NCBI GenBank assembly: GCA_000499405.2
Contig: HG738137.1
Location: forward strand, 15,835,873-15,899,872
Direction of reading: 5' to 3'
Length of the DNA: 64,000 nucleotides
Origin: Onchocerca volvulus
Lineage: Eukaryota > Nematoda > Chromadorea > Rhabditida > Onchocercidae
In this document: positions 39,901-52,900 of the stretch, piece by piece
Layout of the letters: each line of letters begins with the position of its first letter
Numbering within the stretch: the first letter of the stretch is position 1
Notes under the pieces: generated by a model
Databases searched by the model: none
Told to the model about the DNA's origin: nothing
What the model saw: only the letters and a program-made list of their open reading frames with translations
Made by a program: the position numbers and the translations under genes

Positions 39901-40464
39901 ACTAAAATATATATATTTATATGTCATACTGAAATACTTATTTTTCAAAAAATTATTTGCGACATGTTACAAGTTAGAATTCATATAAAATTTTGTGGAT
40001 AACATTAAATATAAACCATTTTAGAATCAAATATAACCATTTATGAATAATTGCGTAATTAAATATCAATTGATCAAATTAGTAATTAAATGCAGTGATA
40101 GAATGCTTCTAATTAAAGTTGTGAAGTATTTCACAAAAATATATTGGTTTAAATTTTTATTACTATTAATATTTTAATTCTATAGCTAGGATTTATGAAC
40201 TGATTTAAATCTGAAATCGGAAAATTATAGTAATTAAATAATTATTATAAAAATTTTTCTGCAGAAATTAAGGTAAAAAGATATACTTCGATATATCTGA
40301 ACAATATTTTGATAAAATCAAACATGATCTATTATAATTTATCTGCGTATATTTTTTGAAATATATTATGGCTTAATTAATTATATGCAATTAACATTAG
40401 AAGAAATATTGCCTTTCTTTATCATTTCAGAAAATGAAATAAAAGTTTTTTATCAGTTGATGAT

Positions 40465-43400
40465 ATGGCAGAAACAATACCAATGGTACAAGAAGCTGAA
40501 AATTTTTCCGCAGGTATTATCGTTATTATTTCTTACTTAAAAAAAAAAAAAAGAATTATTATTGCTAATTTTAAATTCGAGAGATTTTAGTAATTAATAT
40601 TTGATAATTTAGTGGTATGCAAGAGACGAAATATTTTTATTAAAAACAATTAACTTAAGAATATTTTTGTTTGCAAGAAATCGAAATATATGGTAAAAGA
40701 CCAAAAACAAAAAAATAAAGATGAAAACTTAAAAGCGAAATTTATTTCAACTTAACTTAGCAAGATGGATTTTTCCGCTACTAAAATTATGTGATTACAT
40801 TTTTTGTTAATAATAAGATTAATTAATTATTGGTTGATTATGTAATAACTTTTTGGCCTAGATGATAAGAACAAAAAATGTAACACGATAAGGACAATGA
40901 TGATAGTAGGCTTATCAGGATATTACCTGTTTTTGGTTTTTCAAGGATTTCTTTTAGTGAGTAGATTTAAATAAGATTTTGATTTTGATTAGATTTTGAT
41001 TTAGGCTAGATTTGAATGATAAAATATCATCATCAAATATTAAATTTTCTATTAAATCAAGGGTTCAAATGAAATAAATATAAAATTACTTATATTAGTT
41101 ATTGCCTTAGTTATTTCATTGTTTGCAAATTATAGAAGCTGTAAAACTGTAATCAATTTTATTTTAATTTTACGTATTTCAAACGGTTGATTATAGAAAA
41201 ATTCTTCCTATATAATTGATTGGATTTTATAGAAATTGAAGTTTGCATAAAAATTCTTCCGGTATAAATTCATTGCGATTTGAATTTTATAATTGCGAAT
41301 CGATTGCGAATTATTCCCAAAATCTACATGAGTAATGAATATCAAATAGGTATAAGTATTCCAGAATTCCGTATCGGTACAATTATATCTGTATTGTTTT
41401 TTTGATGGACTTTCCTCTGTAACTGATCATAGACTTGTTCTCCGTTACGTTATCGTAATGAAAAAAAACAAAAAAATAAACGTGAACGTATTAAAAAATA
41501 AAAGTAAATACAAAATAAACAAGAAAGAAGCGTATTCAAAAAAAAAAAATTGAATGTTTTTTCAAAAATTTCCAAAAAAACCTAGAAGATATTTAATAGG
41601 AAAACATAAATTAGCATTAGAGGAATGGAAAAAAAATGTTTACTAGAAAACTTAAATACTCTATTAAAAAATTTGGCAAAAATCTGATCACCAAACAGTA
41701 TCAAAAGAAACAATAATTTCCTTTTGATTTAGGTAACAAAAAGATTCCTAGCATTGCAAGTAAGGCTTTTTATTAGGTAAAAATTCAAAAATACAAATGT
41801 TGAACAATCGTATCATTTGGATATCAATGATATTAATCATTGATATCCAAATGATAAAAATGATATTAATCATTTTTTTTTTGCAGAAAATTCGAAAGAT
41901 ACAATCGTATCATTGGAAAATCATGATGAAAACATTCCAAATATTGTAAGAATTACAAAAAAACGTGAACTAATTAAGCGTTTTACGGTAGAAAAGCGTC
42001 GATCAACAATTTCTGTATTTATTATAACTGGCATTAGCATTTTATTGCTTACGACCATTATCAGTTGGTTGATTAATAAATATTCAAATTTAAATATCCT
42101 ATCTATTTTATAAAAAAAAATTAAAACAAAATTAAAAAAGAAGAAGATGAAAACGAAAATAATGAAAAAGACTTTTTTTTCAATCATTAATTACAACTTT
42201 TTAATAATGAAAAATGAAATATTAATTATATATTCCTCCCGCTAATTAATTTTTTTCTTTTTTCCACTTTGCATTATGCATAATAATCGAAACGATTAAC
42301 GCAAGAAATAGATCGAATTTTCGGCATAGAAAAAAATGGATTAGTCATAGTGAAGAAGATAAACGATATCATTTATCACTTGTTGCTCAGATTAATAAAC
42401 TAAATACTACATGGAAGGTTAGTAATTTGAAATATTTATTTTCATCAATTATTATTAACAAATTATTTTTATCAAATAAAAATTGATTATACATTTGCTG
42501 TAAGTGATAATACTTTGATCAAATAGTTTTTTAATTTTTTTTTTACCGAAAATTAATTTAATTTAATTTTAACCAAAAATTGATTTAAATTTCATAATAG
42601 AAATTATTATTTGCTTTCAGAGCCTAATATAGAATTTATTAAAAGCAATTAAAATTTAATTAATTTAGGCTGTCTACAATCGTTTTGCTTCTCGAGCATC
42701 AATTCTGAAATTGTCTTTATTTGAAAAAAATAAACTTCTATCCAAGTTAAAACGGGAATATCCAATTGCTGATTCAATTGAGCATATAAAGGTATTATTA
42801 TAATTTGTTTTATTAATTTATATTTACTTTTCTGCAATCTATTGTTATTGATTATCAGTAATAGCTGAAACATTTCTTAATAATCCTCTTATTGGTTATC
42901 AGTAATATCTGAAATCTTTCGAATAATTAATTATCAATAATTTCTTTTCTGAGCATTTCAACCTGCTAATCAGTAATTTTTGCTAAAAACAATCAAAACT
43001 TTTAATTTTTCAATTTTTTTTTCTTTCTTAGTTTTGCCATCTTATTTTCACTAATTAATTATAATTACTTTTAGTTATTAAAGAGTAAAAAATTACACTT
43101 ACCAGAACAATTTGATGCTCGCTTACGATGGCCTCAATGTTGGTCAATTCATCAGGTAGCTAATCAAGGTGAATGTGGATCATGTTGGGTTAGTCGAATT
43201 ATCATAATTAATAAATAAAAATAGAATTAAATTTAATGGTAGTAATTTAAAAAAAAAAAACAAATTTATTTCAATTCGTATAAAAATTAAGAAAATTTCA
43301 ATATAAGATTTAATCAAATTTAAAGATTGAAATTTAAGTTAAAAAAAAAGAAATTTAAAAATTATTTGAACTTTTTTTGATATTTTTCAGGCCGTATCAG

Positions 43401-45171
43401 CAGTATCTGTAATGTCTGATCGCTTATGTATAGCAACAAATTATAGCAATCAAAAGCAGATCTCTGCCGAAGATCTTATATCTTGCTGTGCTGAATGTGG
43501 AGGGTTTGAATTTAATTAGCTGTGCTCATTTTAACCTTAATTAATTAGAAGATTAGGCTCAACTTAGGCTCGATAAAAGTTCTGAGCTTAGGCTTAATAA
43601 AAGTTTTGTCGAACTTTTTCCATCTTGCAAAATTAGCTTACAAAATATCAAAAATTACTGTTTTTTTATCTATAAATCTTTAGTCTATATGTAGCATTAA
43701 ATAATTTTAAAAATTTAGAAATAATCATATATTACTTTTAATTTTTTAAATCAATCAATATTTCTTAACTATCAATTCACAAAATTAGAACCTTTTTTTT
43801 TCAAACTTTTCCTGTCAGATTAAATATGTTAAATTTTTTGAAAGATGTCAAGGAACAGAATGGGCATTATTTGCGTTTATCTATTGGCGTGATCACGGCA
43901 TTGTAACAGGTCAGTTATTAATTAAATGCTAATTAAGCATTAGATTTTCTTCTATTTTTACTCTTCCTAAAATATCAATATCAAATTATAACATGAACAA
44001 AAATTTACGGTTAAAATTACAGGTGGTGATTATGGTAGCTTCGAAGGTTGCAAACCATATACTTTTGCATCAGATTGTGGTACTCCATGTACTCCGGAAG
44101 ATTATCGAAAGAAAATTGCACCAACTTGTCAAAAAATTTGTCAACCACTTTATGGTCACAGTTATAAACAGGATCTTATCAGCAGTATATATCATTATTA
44201 TCATTATTTTCCGCCAAATAATTCAATCATTTTTTGTTTTCCAATTTATAATACATGAATAAGGACTACATAAATAATTGCATGTATTAATATTTCTAAA
44301 ATTACAAAAAAGGAAATGAAATTATTCATTATTGTTATTTTCATTTACAATTTAGGTCGAAAGGCTTATTTGATTCGAATAGAAAAATTTATTAGTGGTT
44401 TTGCACCGACCGTAAAACGAAAACTTAAAGAAGCCATTGGAAATGGTATATTTGTTAATTTATTATCAAAGCTAAAATATTTTGTTCAAAAAAAAAAAAA
44501 TAAATAAATAAAATAAAATAACAGGAATAATCAGCTGAAATATCTAAATAAATCGGATAATTAATAATTAATAATAAAATAATACTAAAAATTTTTATCT
44601 ATTAATTATTCGACATTTCTTGTAAATCTTTTTATTTTGCAAATATATCATATTTTCAGGTTTTTTTTCTCTTAGAGTTATTTGTAATCTAATATATGAG
44701 GAAAAATAGCTGCATGAAGCATTTTTTTGCAAAACTTTTGTAAGATCATGATCATTATCATTAGAAGAAGGTATGACACATTGAGTGATTGGATAATTTT
44801 AAAAAGATAAGATTAAAGAAATTTGATTAAGTTGATTAACTGTTTTAAGTGATTGATTAAGCTTGAAATTTTAACGTCGGTAAATTAAAAAATTAATATT
44901 TTCTATTTTTCATTCAAATCAATTTCATTTCAAAAAAAAAAAAAATTTTTCTTATTTTTTGAACCGGAATTGATCTTTATAAGTTGTACTTTGATGTATT
45001 AATCAATCAATCAGTCAATTAATCAATCAATTAGTTAATCAAACCAATTTTTCAACTGATTTTCAAAAAATTCATACATTTAAATTTGCTGTTAAAAAAA
45101 AAAACAAAATCTATAAACAGATTCGAAATCCAAAATTCTTTTGCAAAATTTTTTTACTGCTTTGATTCCAG

Positions 45172-45204
<33 letters not shown>

Positions 45205-46182
45205 TCCAAAAAGTTTTTTTTTTTTTTTTTTTTTTTTTTTCAGAAGATCCAGTAGAACTAATCAAACGTGAAATTTATTTATATGGACCAACACTTGCAT
45301 GTTTTGCAGCAAGCGAAGATCTTCAACATTATGATTCAGGTAATGCTTGTACTTCGATCAATTAATCAATCAATCAATCAACTGGCCAAAATTAATCGAA
45401 AAAAAATCAATGAATTCTTTTAAGGAATTGTTGTGGTTTAGAAATTATTCGTACTTTGACAAATGATTATCGAACTTTTATCACACTAAATAGGATAAGA
45501 AAAGGAAAAGAAAAAAAAACAATTTATCTATGTTTTGTTGCAAAAATTCAAATTATAAATTAAAATCCTAAATGAAATCACACAATTACAAAGGCTTTAA
45601 ATTGTTTTAAAATTTTCCCCAAAAAAGATTTCGTTCTGATATTTTTCAGGAATTTATCATCCCATTAATCATTCAATTTCAAGCAAAATTTATGGACACT
45701 GTGTTAAAATGTTAGGTTGGGGAGAAGAAAATAATCAAAAATATTGGCTTTATATGAATACATGGGGACGACATTGGGGTGAATATGGTATGTTAAATTT
45801 TATGCAATTCTTTCATCTTCTAAAATAATTTTGAATTGTTTTTCCAATTTTTTTCAAAATTTTTTTTCAAATTTCCAAAAATTTTACATCAAATTAACAA
45901 TCTTGTAACTTTTTTTTTTCAAACATTACTAACGTACTGTATTTCATATTGAAATAAGCCTTAAATTTGATTTTTTACAATAGCTAGGCACATCGATTTT
46001 TAAATTTGAAAATAAAATATTTTCATGATTTTCGAAATTCTTTAATTCGACTTTCATTAAATGATGAGTGAAAAAAATTCGTAGCAAAAAAGTAAGCATG
46101 CATTTCAAATTTTATTAATTCAGGTTTCTTTCGTGCAAGTCAATCAGAATTACCTGAGGATGTAATTGGTGGTTCACTGTAA
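40465..46182 (+). CDS. cathepsin B-like cysteine protease (C1A), possibly membrane-anchored
   Basis: The protease part is clear in ten exons: 42306-42417 (acceptor uncertain), 42669-42791, 43075-43188, 43391-43503, 43845-43909, 44023-44184, 44356-44445, 45244-45339, 45650-45787, 46124-46182. The propeptide has [13 protein letters not shown], as in cathepsin B. The mature enzyme begins near [17 protein letters not shown]. Catalytic Gln and Cys are in NQGECGSCW, His in [11 protein letters not shown] and Asn in NTWGRHWG, so it should be active. The occluding-loop region ([20 protein letters not shown]) lacks the His-His pair of classical cathepsin B, which suggests endopeptidase rather than dipeptidase action. 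Two upstream exons, 40465-40513 and 41887-42063, share a frame and encode a basic stretch and a hydrophobic helix ([18 protein letters not shown]). They may form a type II anchor, but no donor joins them in frame to 42306. AATAAA is at 46187-46192, 5 nt past the stop. Confidence 0.85.
41811..41856. repeat. perfect inverted repeat, 21-bp arms, 4-nt loop
   Basis: TATCATTTGGATATCAATGA extended by T (41811-41831) is followed by ATTA and its exact reverse complement (41836-41856). It lies in the intron 30 nt before the acceptor of the putative anchor exon. Confidence 0.95.
45171..45254 (+). repeat. 42-bp tandem duplication over a splice acceptor
   Basis: Two 42-bp units, each G, 27 T and a 14-mer: AAAAGATCCAAAAA in unit 1, CAGAAGATCCAGTA in unit 2. 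The CAG of unit 2 is the acceptor of exon 45244-45339. Unit 1 lacks an AG at that place. Confidence 0.85.
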
Positions 46183-46199
46183 ATTGAATAAAAATAAAA

Positions 46200-46985
46200 G
46201 TCAGATACTAAATGAAAAAAGTAATTTATCTATCATATTAAGTGAAACTATGTTTTCAAAATTTTATAAGAAGTTCATTTTCAATGATTCATTGATATTG
46301 TTATGTATTTTGGAAATATTTATTTAATTTTAATTTATTAATTTAACATCCATCAATTGTCTCATCGAATGTTGCTATTAATGGAAGAGAAAATTTTATT
46401 ATTTGTTTCAAGATTATTTTACTGTTAAAAAATTCTTGCATGATTAACGAATAATTAATTAACGTGTATTTTGCCTTTTTCATGTAATTTAATCTGATTT
46501 TCTCTTTTTTCGACTTTTTTTTTTTTTTGGAAATTAATAGAAATCAAATTGCACTGAACTTGATAAATTGAATTCAATTAAAATATGAGCTCTAAATAAC
46601 AATTAAATAAAATATGAGTTTCAAATTACAATTAAAATTATCAAATTATTATATTTATCAAATTAACATATTAATAAATTTTTAAAGTGTTTAATAAATG
46701 CTAATAGTCATAAACATTTTTTGCTATGATATATATGAATTCCGCATGTAATAGTTATAAATATAAATAAAACTTTTTTAAAATACAATTCGATAAATTT
46801 CAAATTTTCAAGTTCAAATATACACAGTATTGAGAGATTATATTTATGCTGCAAATTATTATTTACAGATTTCAAGTTATCAAATTTAAATACATCAATT
46901 ATTGAAACATAAAAATTATTAATTATTATTTGTCAACTTTTAACATTACAAAATAACTCTTATCTGGATCATGTTTTTTAACTTA
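46200..46985. other. intergenic between convergent genes
   Basis: AT-rich spacer between the protease and exchanger 3' ends. No coding or RNA gene seen. Confidence 0.6.
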
Positions 46986-49900
46986 TTATCTCTCGTAGAT
47001 CGCCAAAAGTTCATCTGCACGAGTTGGTTGTTTGCGTACCATACAAGGCAAAATATAATCATTGTTGAAATTTGATAATTTTTGCCGAATCTAAAATATT
47101 TATGAAGTTTCTTAAATAATTTCATTCAAAAAATTATTAAAATCTTCCATTTTGTAGCTAATAATTTAAATAATGCATTATAAATTTATAAATAATGTCA
47201 ATTAAAATTTTTTTTTCTTGTTCAACAAACTTTTTCTTAATACTAATTTGTAAAATATAAATTGAATTATTTAAAAAAACTAAAGATTATATTTTAAATT
47301 ACTCGATGTGATCGTTGGATACCAGCAACAGCTTCTATACCATCCATTAAATCATCTCGGACCTTAAAAATTTTTATCTTTTATTTAAAGCTTTTGATAT
47401 TTTAAGAAACCATAATATCTTGGCACTTTCGCATATTGTATTTTGATAAATGAGTTTTGTATTATTCAAATAATTTTTTAAATGTGATAAAGAAAACTTA
47501 AGCAAATTTGTTAATCAAATAATGATATGGAAATGAAGATTGCAAAATTAATGTTAGCGAAAAAGACATAAATAGGTCTGAAAAATAGAAGTTTAACTCT
47601 GGCTGCTTGTTTCCTTCAGTTTTACCTTAGTCAAGCTATTGGGAATTAGAAATATTTGGAATTATTCCAGAATTAATTTACATTATTGTGGGATTACATT
47701 CCCACTGGAAGTAAAACGAAAATTGAAAAATAAAATTTATGCAAATTGGCAAAAAAAAAAAAAAAGAAGAGAAAACAAGAAAACGAACATCACTGATAAC
47801 TCGTTCAACTAATGTTCCGCCATCATCTGTCTCAACTTCGACGTCAAGTAATTTGACCAATGGTTTGATTGTAGCACCCTAAAAAGCAAACTTGCTTCAT
47901 TAACAGATGATTTGTGATATTCCAATATTTTATCAAAACTTAGCATATTTTAGGAACTAATTTTTGTAAATTATAGCTGAAAATGAAATGACATTAAAAG
48001 TTTTCCAATTTCGCAATTTAAAATGCTTGAAATATAAAATTTAACTGAGCATAACAATTAAACTATATTACAAAGTAATAATACTAAACATTTCAATACT
48101 TTTAAAGTTAACACTTTAATTAAATGATATCAAATTCATTGCTCAAAACAAAAATGGTGTAAAACTTTAATTAGATTAATCAATACCTAATATCATTTTT
48201 TATTACCATATGTCGGAAAATCGAAATAAAGGTGATTTATATTAGTGTAATTCCATCTTCCGTTCTCATTTTATTTCGTAAAAAGTTAAATATAGTAAAT
48301 GTTAGTTAAAATTGTTAAGAAATAAGATGATTGATCACACTATTGTAATAGACCCAAATTCAAATGTAATCTCGACATTATTTGAGACTTTAAACTATGT
48401 GATTGATAATATCCCAAAACCTTTTTGCAAGTGTAATAATGACTTCCGAGACGGAATTTTAACTGCCCGGTGCCAGGACCAAACTCATTAACGGCGGCAG
48501 ATAAAAGGTTCATCAAAGTCGGTGCCCACTTGAGTGATATGACCTCGTCTCGGATTTCTGACACACAGACAGCACGATGGGTGGACGAAACTGGTATATA
48601 ATCGGGAGTTGACGATCCGAAATTCATTCGTTCATTCAATCAAAGTACTACGTCGTTCCGCCGCTCCATCGCCATCTACCTCTCCCCCCTTTTTTTATAT
48701 AATTTTTGTACGTTATCGTTACATATTTGTCACGTATTGTGTGTCGCATCAGCTAATACTGGACGACACCTCACGCGTTGTAAACGAAGTAACAAATACT
48801 CCAATTACTTCGTGTCGTGAAACACCTTATCCTAACACAACCAAGTTACACGACATTATCTGGTGCCCGAGGTGAGGTATGTCTTCCAGTTTAAACGCGG
48901 CGGCACAACCAACAAAAGAGAACTTAGTCAAACTTCTTGAAGAGGACAATACCATTAATCTGACACCGGATCCCGATCTCTCTCGAGAAGAACTAAGGAG
49001 GTATTATGAAGTAAAGGGGAGAATCGTCAAAGAAAAGACCAAGCAACTCGACCTCTATATTAACACGCTGGAATCCCTTGACAAAAGTTGGTTGGAACTC
49101 ATACAGAAGACAATACTTGCAATCCAACGAAAGGAAGAAGAAGCGAAATATGTCCAAATGGTGGAGGACGAAAGGTATTCTAAAGCTAATTAATAGGGGA
49201 AAGGAAGCAAAAATTACCTTAGAAATGTATATGGACGATTTTCAACTAGCCGTCCAACAACTAAGCGAAGTGAAAGCAGAAGAATCAGTCTCTCATGGGG
49301 AGGTATCTCGGACAGTTCGAGCGACTGTGAATCTACCGCAGCTACCGCTACCAACATTTAGTGCCGACCCCAAACTGTGGAGAGAATTCTGGAGTAGTTT
49401 TAGTGCCGCGGCACATCTCCAAGACATTCCCGACATCCAGAAGCTTAATTACCAGATGTCATGTCTAAAAGGAGATGCTCTATTGGCCGTTAGGGGTTGT
49501 AATATCGCCTCAGAAAATTACGACGTCAAAAGAAATACATTGACTGAGAAGTTCGGCCAACCAATCACAATCAAAAAGTCGCTATACAATGAGCACTCCA
49601 GTCTATCAAAAGGAACGATAGGGAATGGAAAGCAACAATCGAAGCGACTGAAAGAGTTCTTCGACAACTAGAAGCAACGGGCGAGAACTTGGAGCATTCC
49701 AGTATCGAAATTCTCATTGAAAACAAACTACCGGCTTGGATACTAGATAAAGTATACCAGTCAAAGAAGGAAAGAAGAATATGGTCGGTACAATCCCTCC
49801 GACTCTTTCTGGCAGAATTGGTCCAACGAAACGAAGAAGTGACCAGAAGCCAAATCTCCAACAGAGAAAGAGACTCAACAGAACGAAAGTGGTATATAAG

Positions 49901-52900
49901 CGGGAACTGACGATCCGAGATTCATTCGTTCATTCTATCAAAGTACGACGTCGTTCCGCCGCTATATCGCCATTTACCTCTCCCCCTTTTTTTATATAGT
50001 TTTTATACGTTATCGTTATATATTTGTCACGTATTGTGTGTCACATCAGCTAATACTGGACGACACCTCACGCGTTGTAAACGAAGTAATAAAATACTCC
50101 TATTACTTAGGGTCGTGAAATACCTTATCCGCTCATACCAAGTTCCACGATACCATATATGATTTTATATTTACCTGTAGAAAAACGGTAGTTAAAATGA
50201 CAATAATTGTAGTAGAAGTGAACATTTCCTTGGCCGATACGGATTCCTCGTCCAATGTCATTACTAAACCGTAACAAATAGCACCACGTAAGCCACCATA
50301 AGCCATTATAAATTGATCGACAAGATTGATTTTTTGATGTCGTCCTCTATTTGCCAAACATGTCAAAAAATAAGTTCCTAAAATTTTGCATATTTCTGAT
50401 TGCTTGTAATTGCGAAAGAAAAAAGTTACCCATTTTATAATCTAAATAAACAAAAATATTAATATTCGTTGTAATTTCGACACAGCTTTTCAAGTTCTTC
50501 ACCGATTGATTCGAAATTTTCACAAAACGTTGCATTCGAACAGTCGAATGTTTCCACAGATGCTTACTTTTTTCTGATTCGTCATACTTGTGACAGGTAA
50601 AAATAAGTGAGCAAACTGAATTTTTGACAATCCTATTTTCTACGTTATTCGTTTTTACACAGCTCTTCAAGTTCTTCACCGATCGATTTGAAATTCAGAA
50701 AGTACGTTGCATTAGATGTTTAAGAACTTTCGGACTAGTTGGATCCAGTCATCTTCGTGTGACCGATTTAGCTAGTTAACATGAAAAAAATCATTCTGTC
50801 ATTTTTTAAATAATATTGAAATGGAAATTTCTAAAAATCAAATCTGATAATTTTTACAAAGCTTATGATTCATTTGTAATTTTATTTTTTCAAAAATAAT
50901 TCCACAGTATTTGCTAAATGAACATACCGATAAATCTACAAACTAAACATGCAAGTAATGTTGTTCCAATAAAAACGGAATCCCAATTATGTTTCTTTGA
51001 TACCGTTGATAGTCCCAAGAAAACGAATATTATCGCTTCACAACTGAATTAATTAATTAATTAGATAATTAACTTTCATAAATAATATATTAAAAGATTG
51101 TTATGAAGATGCAATAATATTATAACTTTTAATTCTTTTAGAACTAATTACATACAAAAGTTTTATTCAAAAAAATCTTTAGCTGCATTTAGTCAAGACT
51201 TCTAATAAACTTTAGATGAAAATCTAATTGTATAACAATGTTTGTTAAACTTTAAATGAAATTTAATTCTGTGGACAATATTTACTAAATTTTAAATGGA
51301 ACATAATTGTAGAACAGTATTTTGTTTTTTTTTTTTTTTTTTTAATATCAATAATATTTTTGTTTGGAAAAAATGTAATACCTTGATGAAAGGGTTTTTA
51401 GGAAATAACTTGTTGTAACCAATGATTGCTTTGATAAATTGCCAGCAAGATATTGCTTCATCATTAGACCACAAAGAACGATACTGAAAAAATCAATGCA
51501 AACAGAAATTGTCAAATTTAGAAAAAATTTTTAAAATATAAATTTATGGCAAATCGCTACTTTCAACATATTTTTGAACTTTTAGCTAAAAATTCCAGGA
51601 AATTTCAATCGACCATTTTCATTTCCTAATACATTATGAATTATATCATAATTATATACGCGAGCTTCGTTCATTCTTTTTGATAAAAAATTTTTACAAA
51701 TACGTTTTAATAATTAGAGTAATAAAATGAAAGAATAAAACGATAATGGTGAAATACTGGCAAAAAAAAAAAGCAAAAAGATAACGATTAAAATAAAAAA
51801 AATGAAATTTTTAGTTGCATGAAAAAATTTCCATCTATTTGTGAGAATCAAAATCTTGCATATTTTTAAACGATATCAGGAATATTTAGTTTGCAAATTT
51901 GAAATTCTTATTGCTGTAAAAACTTTTAAATTTTTTGTTTCAATTTTAAAATTATATATATAAATCACTTACGCAAGGATACCGGAAAAATGAACACTTT
52001 CTGCTACCAAATATGAAAGGTAAGGTATAAGTAAGCAAATTAATGGTTGTAGAACTTGTTGCTTATTTGAATATCTGAATTTGTGAGAATAAATTTAATA
52101 AGCTTGAAAAGTATGAAGGAAAATTGCAAATACTAGCTTGCTCATTCTAATTAGGCTTATTTATTTGATATGTTTAGAATGAAATATTTCTTAAAATGAA
52201 TTACTTTCAATAAATAGAAATTTTAAAGCAATTGCTAATTAGCTTAGATAAAACATCAAAAATAAATATATCTTTATAAATTGTTTTTCATTTGTCATTA
52301 TTCGCAACAATCAAACTTATTATCTGTTCTGTGTAAAATATTTTCAAATGATTAATAACTATATATAACGATTTTTTGTCACAATTTATCGTCATTTTGA
52401 GTGAAAAAAAAAAAAAAAAGAATGAAAACAATCAAAATTAACGAAATTTCTACGATTCTTCGTTGAGAATAATTTATCGCATGAATTATTGAATTAAGTG
52501 CAATGAAAAGAAATCATTTTTGAGATAATTCATACTTTGTAACTAAACCGGTAACAGTAGCTCCAACAATCCCAATAAGTATTCCACCGAAGCTCACCAA
52601 AAAGAATGATATCAAAGCTTTGATAAAATCACCTGCTTCCAGATTCTCGGGTTCAATCTTAGCCATTGCTGCTAATGCATGATACATGACCTGTATGGAA
52701 ATATTTACATTAGCATTTCTTATCATTTTGCAGTAGAATGATATGATATCGATATTTTCAACCTTCATTTGTTCTGTGCAATTTCAAAATTTAAGTAATC
52801 TTTGAACTATTTCCAAAGAAATTATTGAAAAAGTGTTGTTTATTTCTGTAAATCACTTATGTAAATTGAAATAGATTGAAAAATACAACGAATTATTGAT

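Larger units (their letters stand above)
29655..40464. other. gene-poor region of about 10.8 kb
   Basis: No exon with recognisable protein similarity was found on either strand. The stretch is dominated by A/T homopolymers, short tandem duplications (31286-31333, 34476-34517, 34855-34935) and an AAT microsatellite (36855-36921). Open frames at 31551-31826, 35385-35576 and 37166-37462 look like composition artefacts. A TTTCAG ends at 40430, 34 nt before the next start codon. It may be a long regulatory region of the protease gene or hold non-coding transcripts that I cannot recognise. Confidence 0.5.
48206..50157 (+). mobile_element. BEL/Pao LTR retrotransposon, internally deleted, with 5-bp target duplication
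   Basis: CCATA at 48206-48210 precedes TGTCGG, and CCATA recurs at 50153-50157 after the 3' LTR end, fitting a 5-bp target-site duplication. Inside are a 5' LTR, a primer-binding-like site, a broken gag and a 5'-truncated 3' LTR. All of pol is missing. It sits in an exchanger intron in opposite orientation; its right end is 17 nt from the donor of the exon at 50175. Without it the intron would be about 340 nt. Confidence 0.82.
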
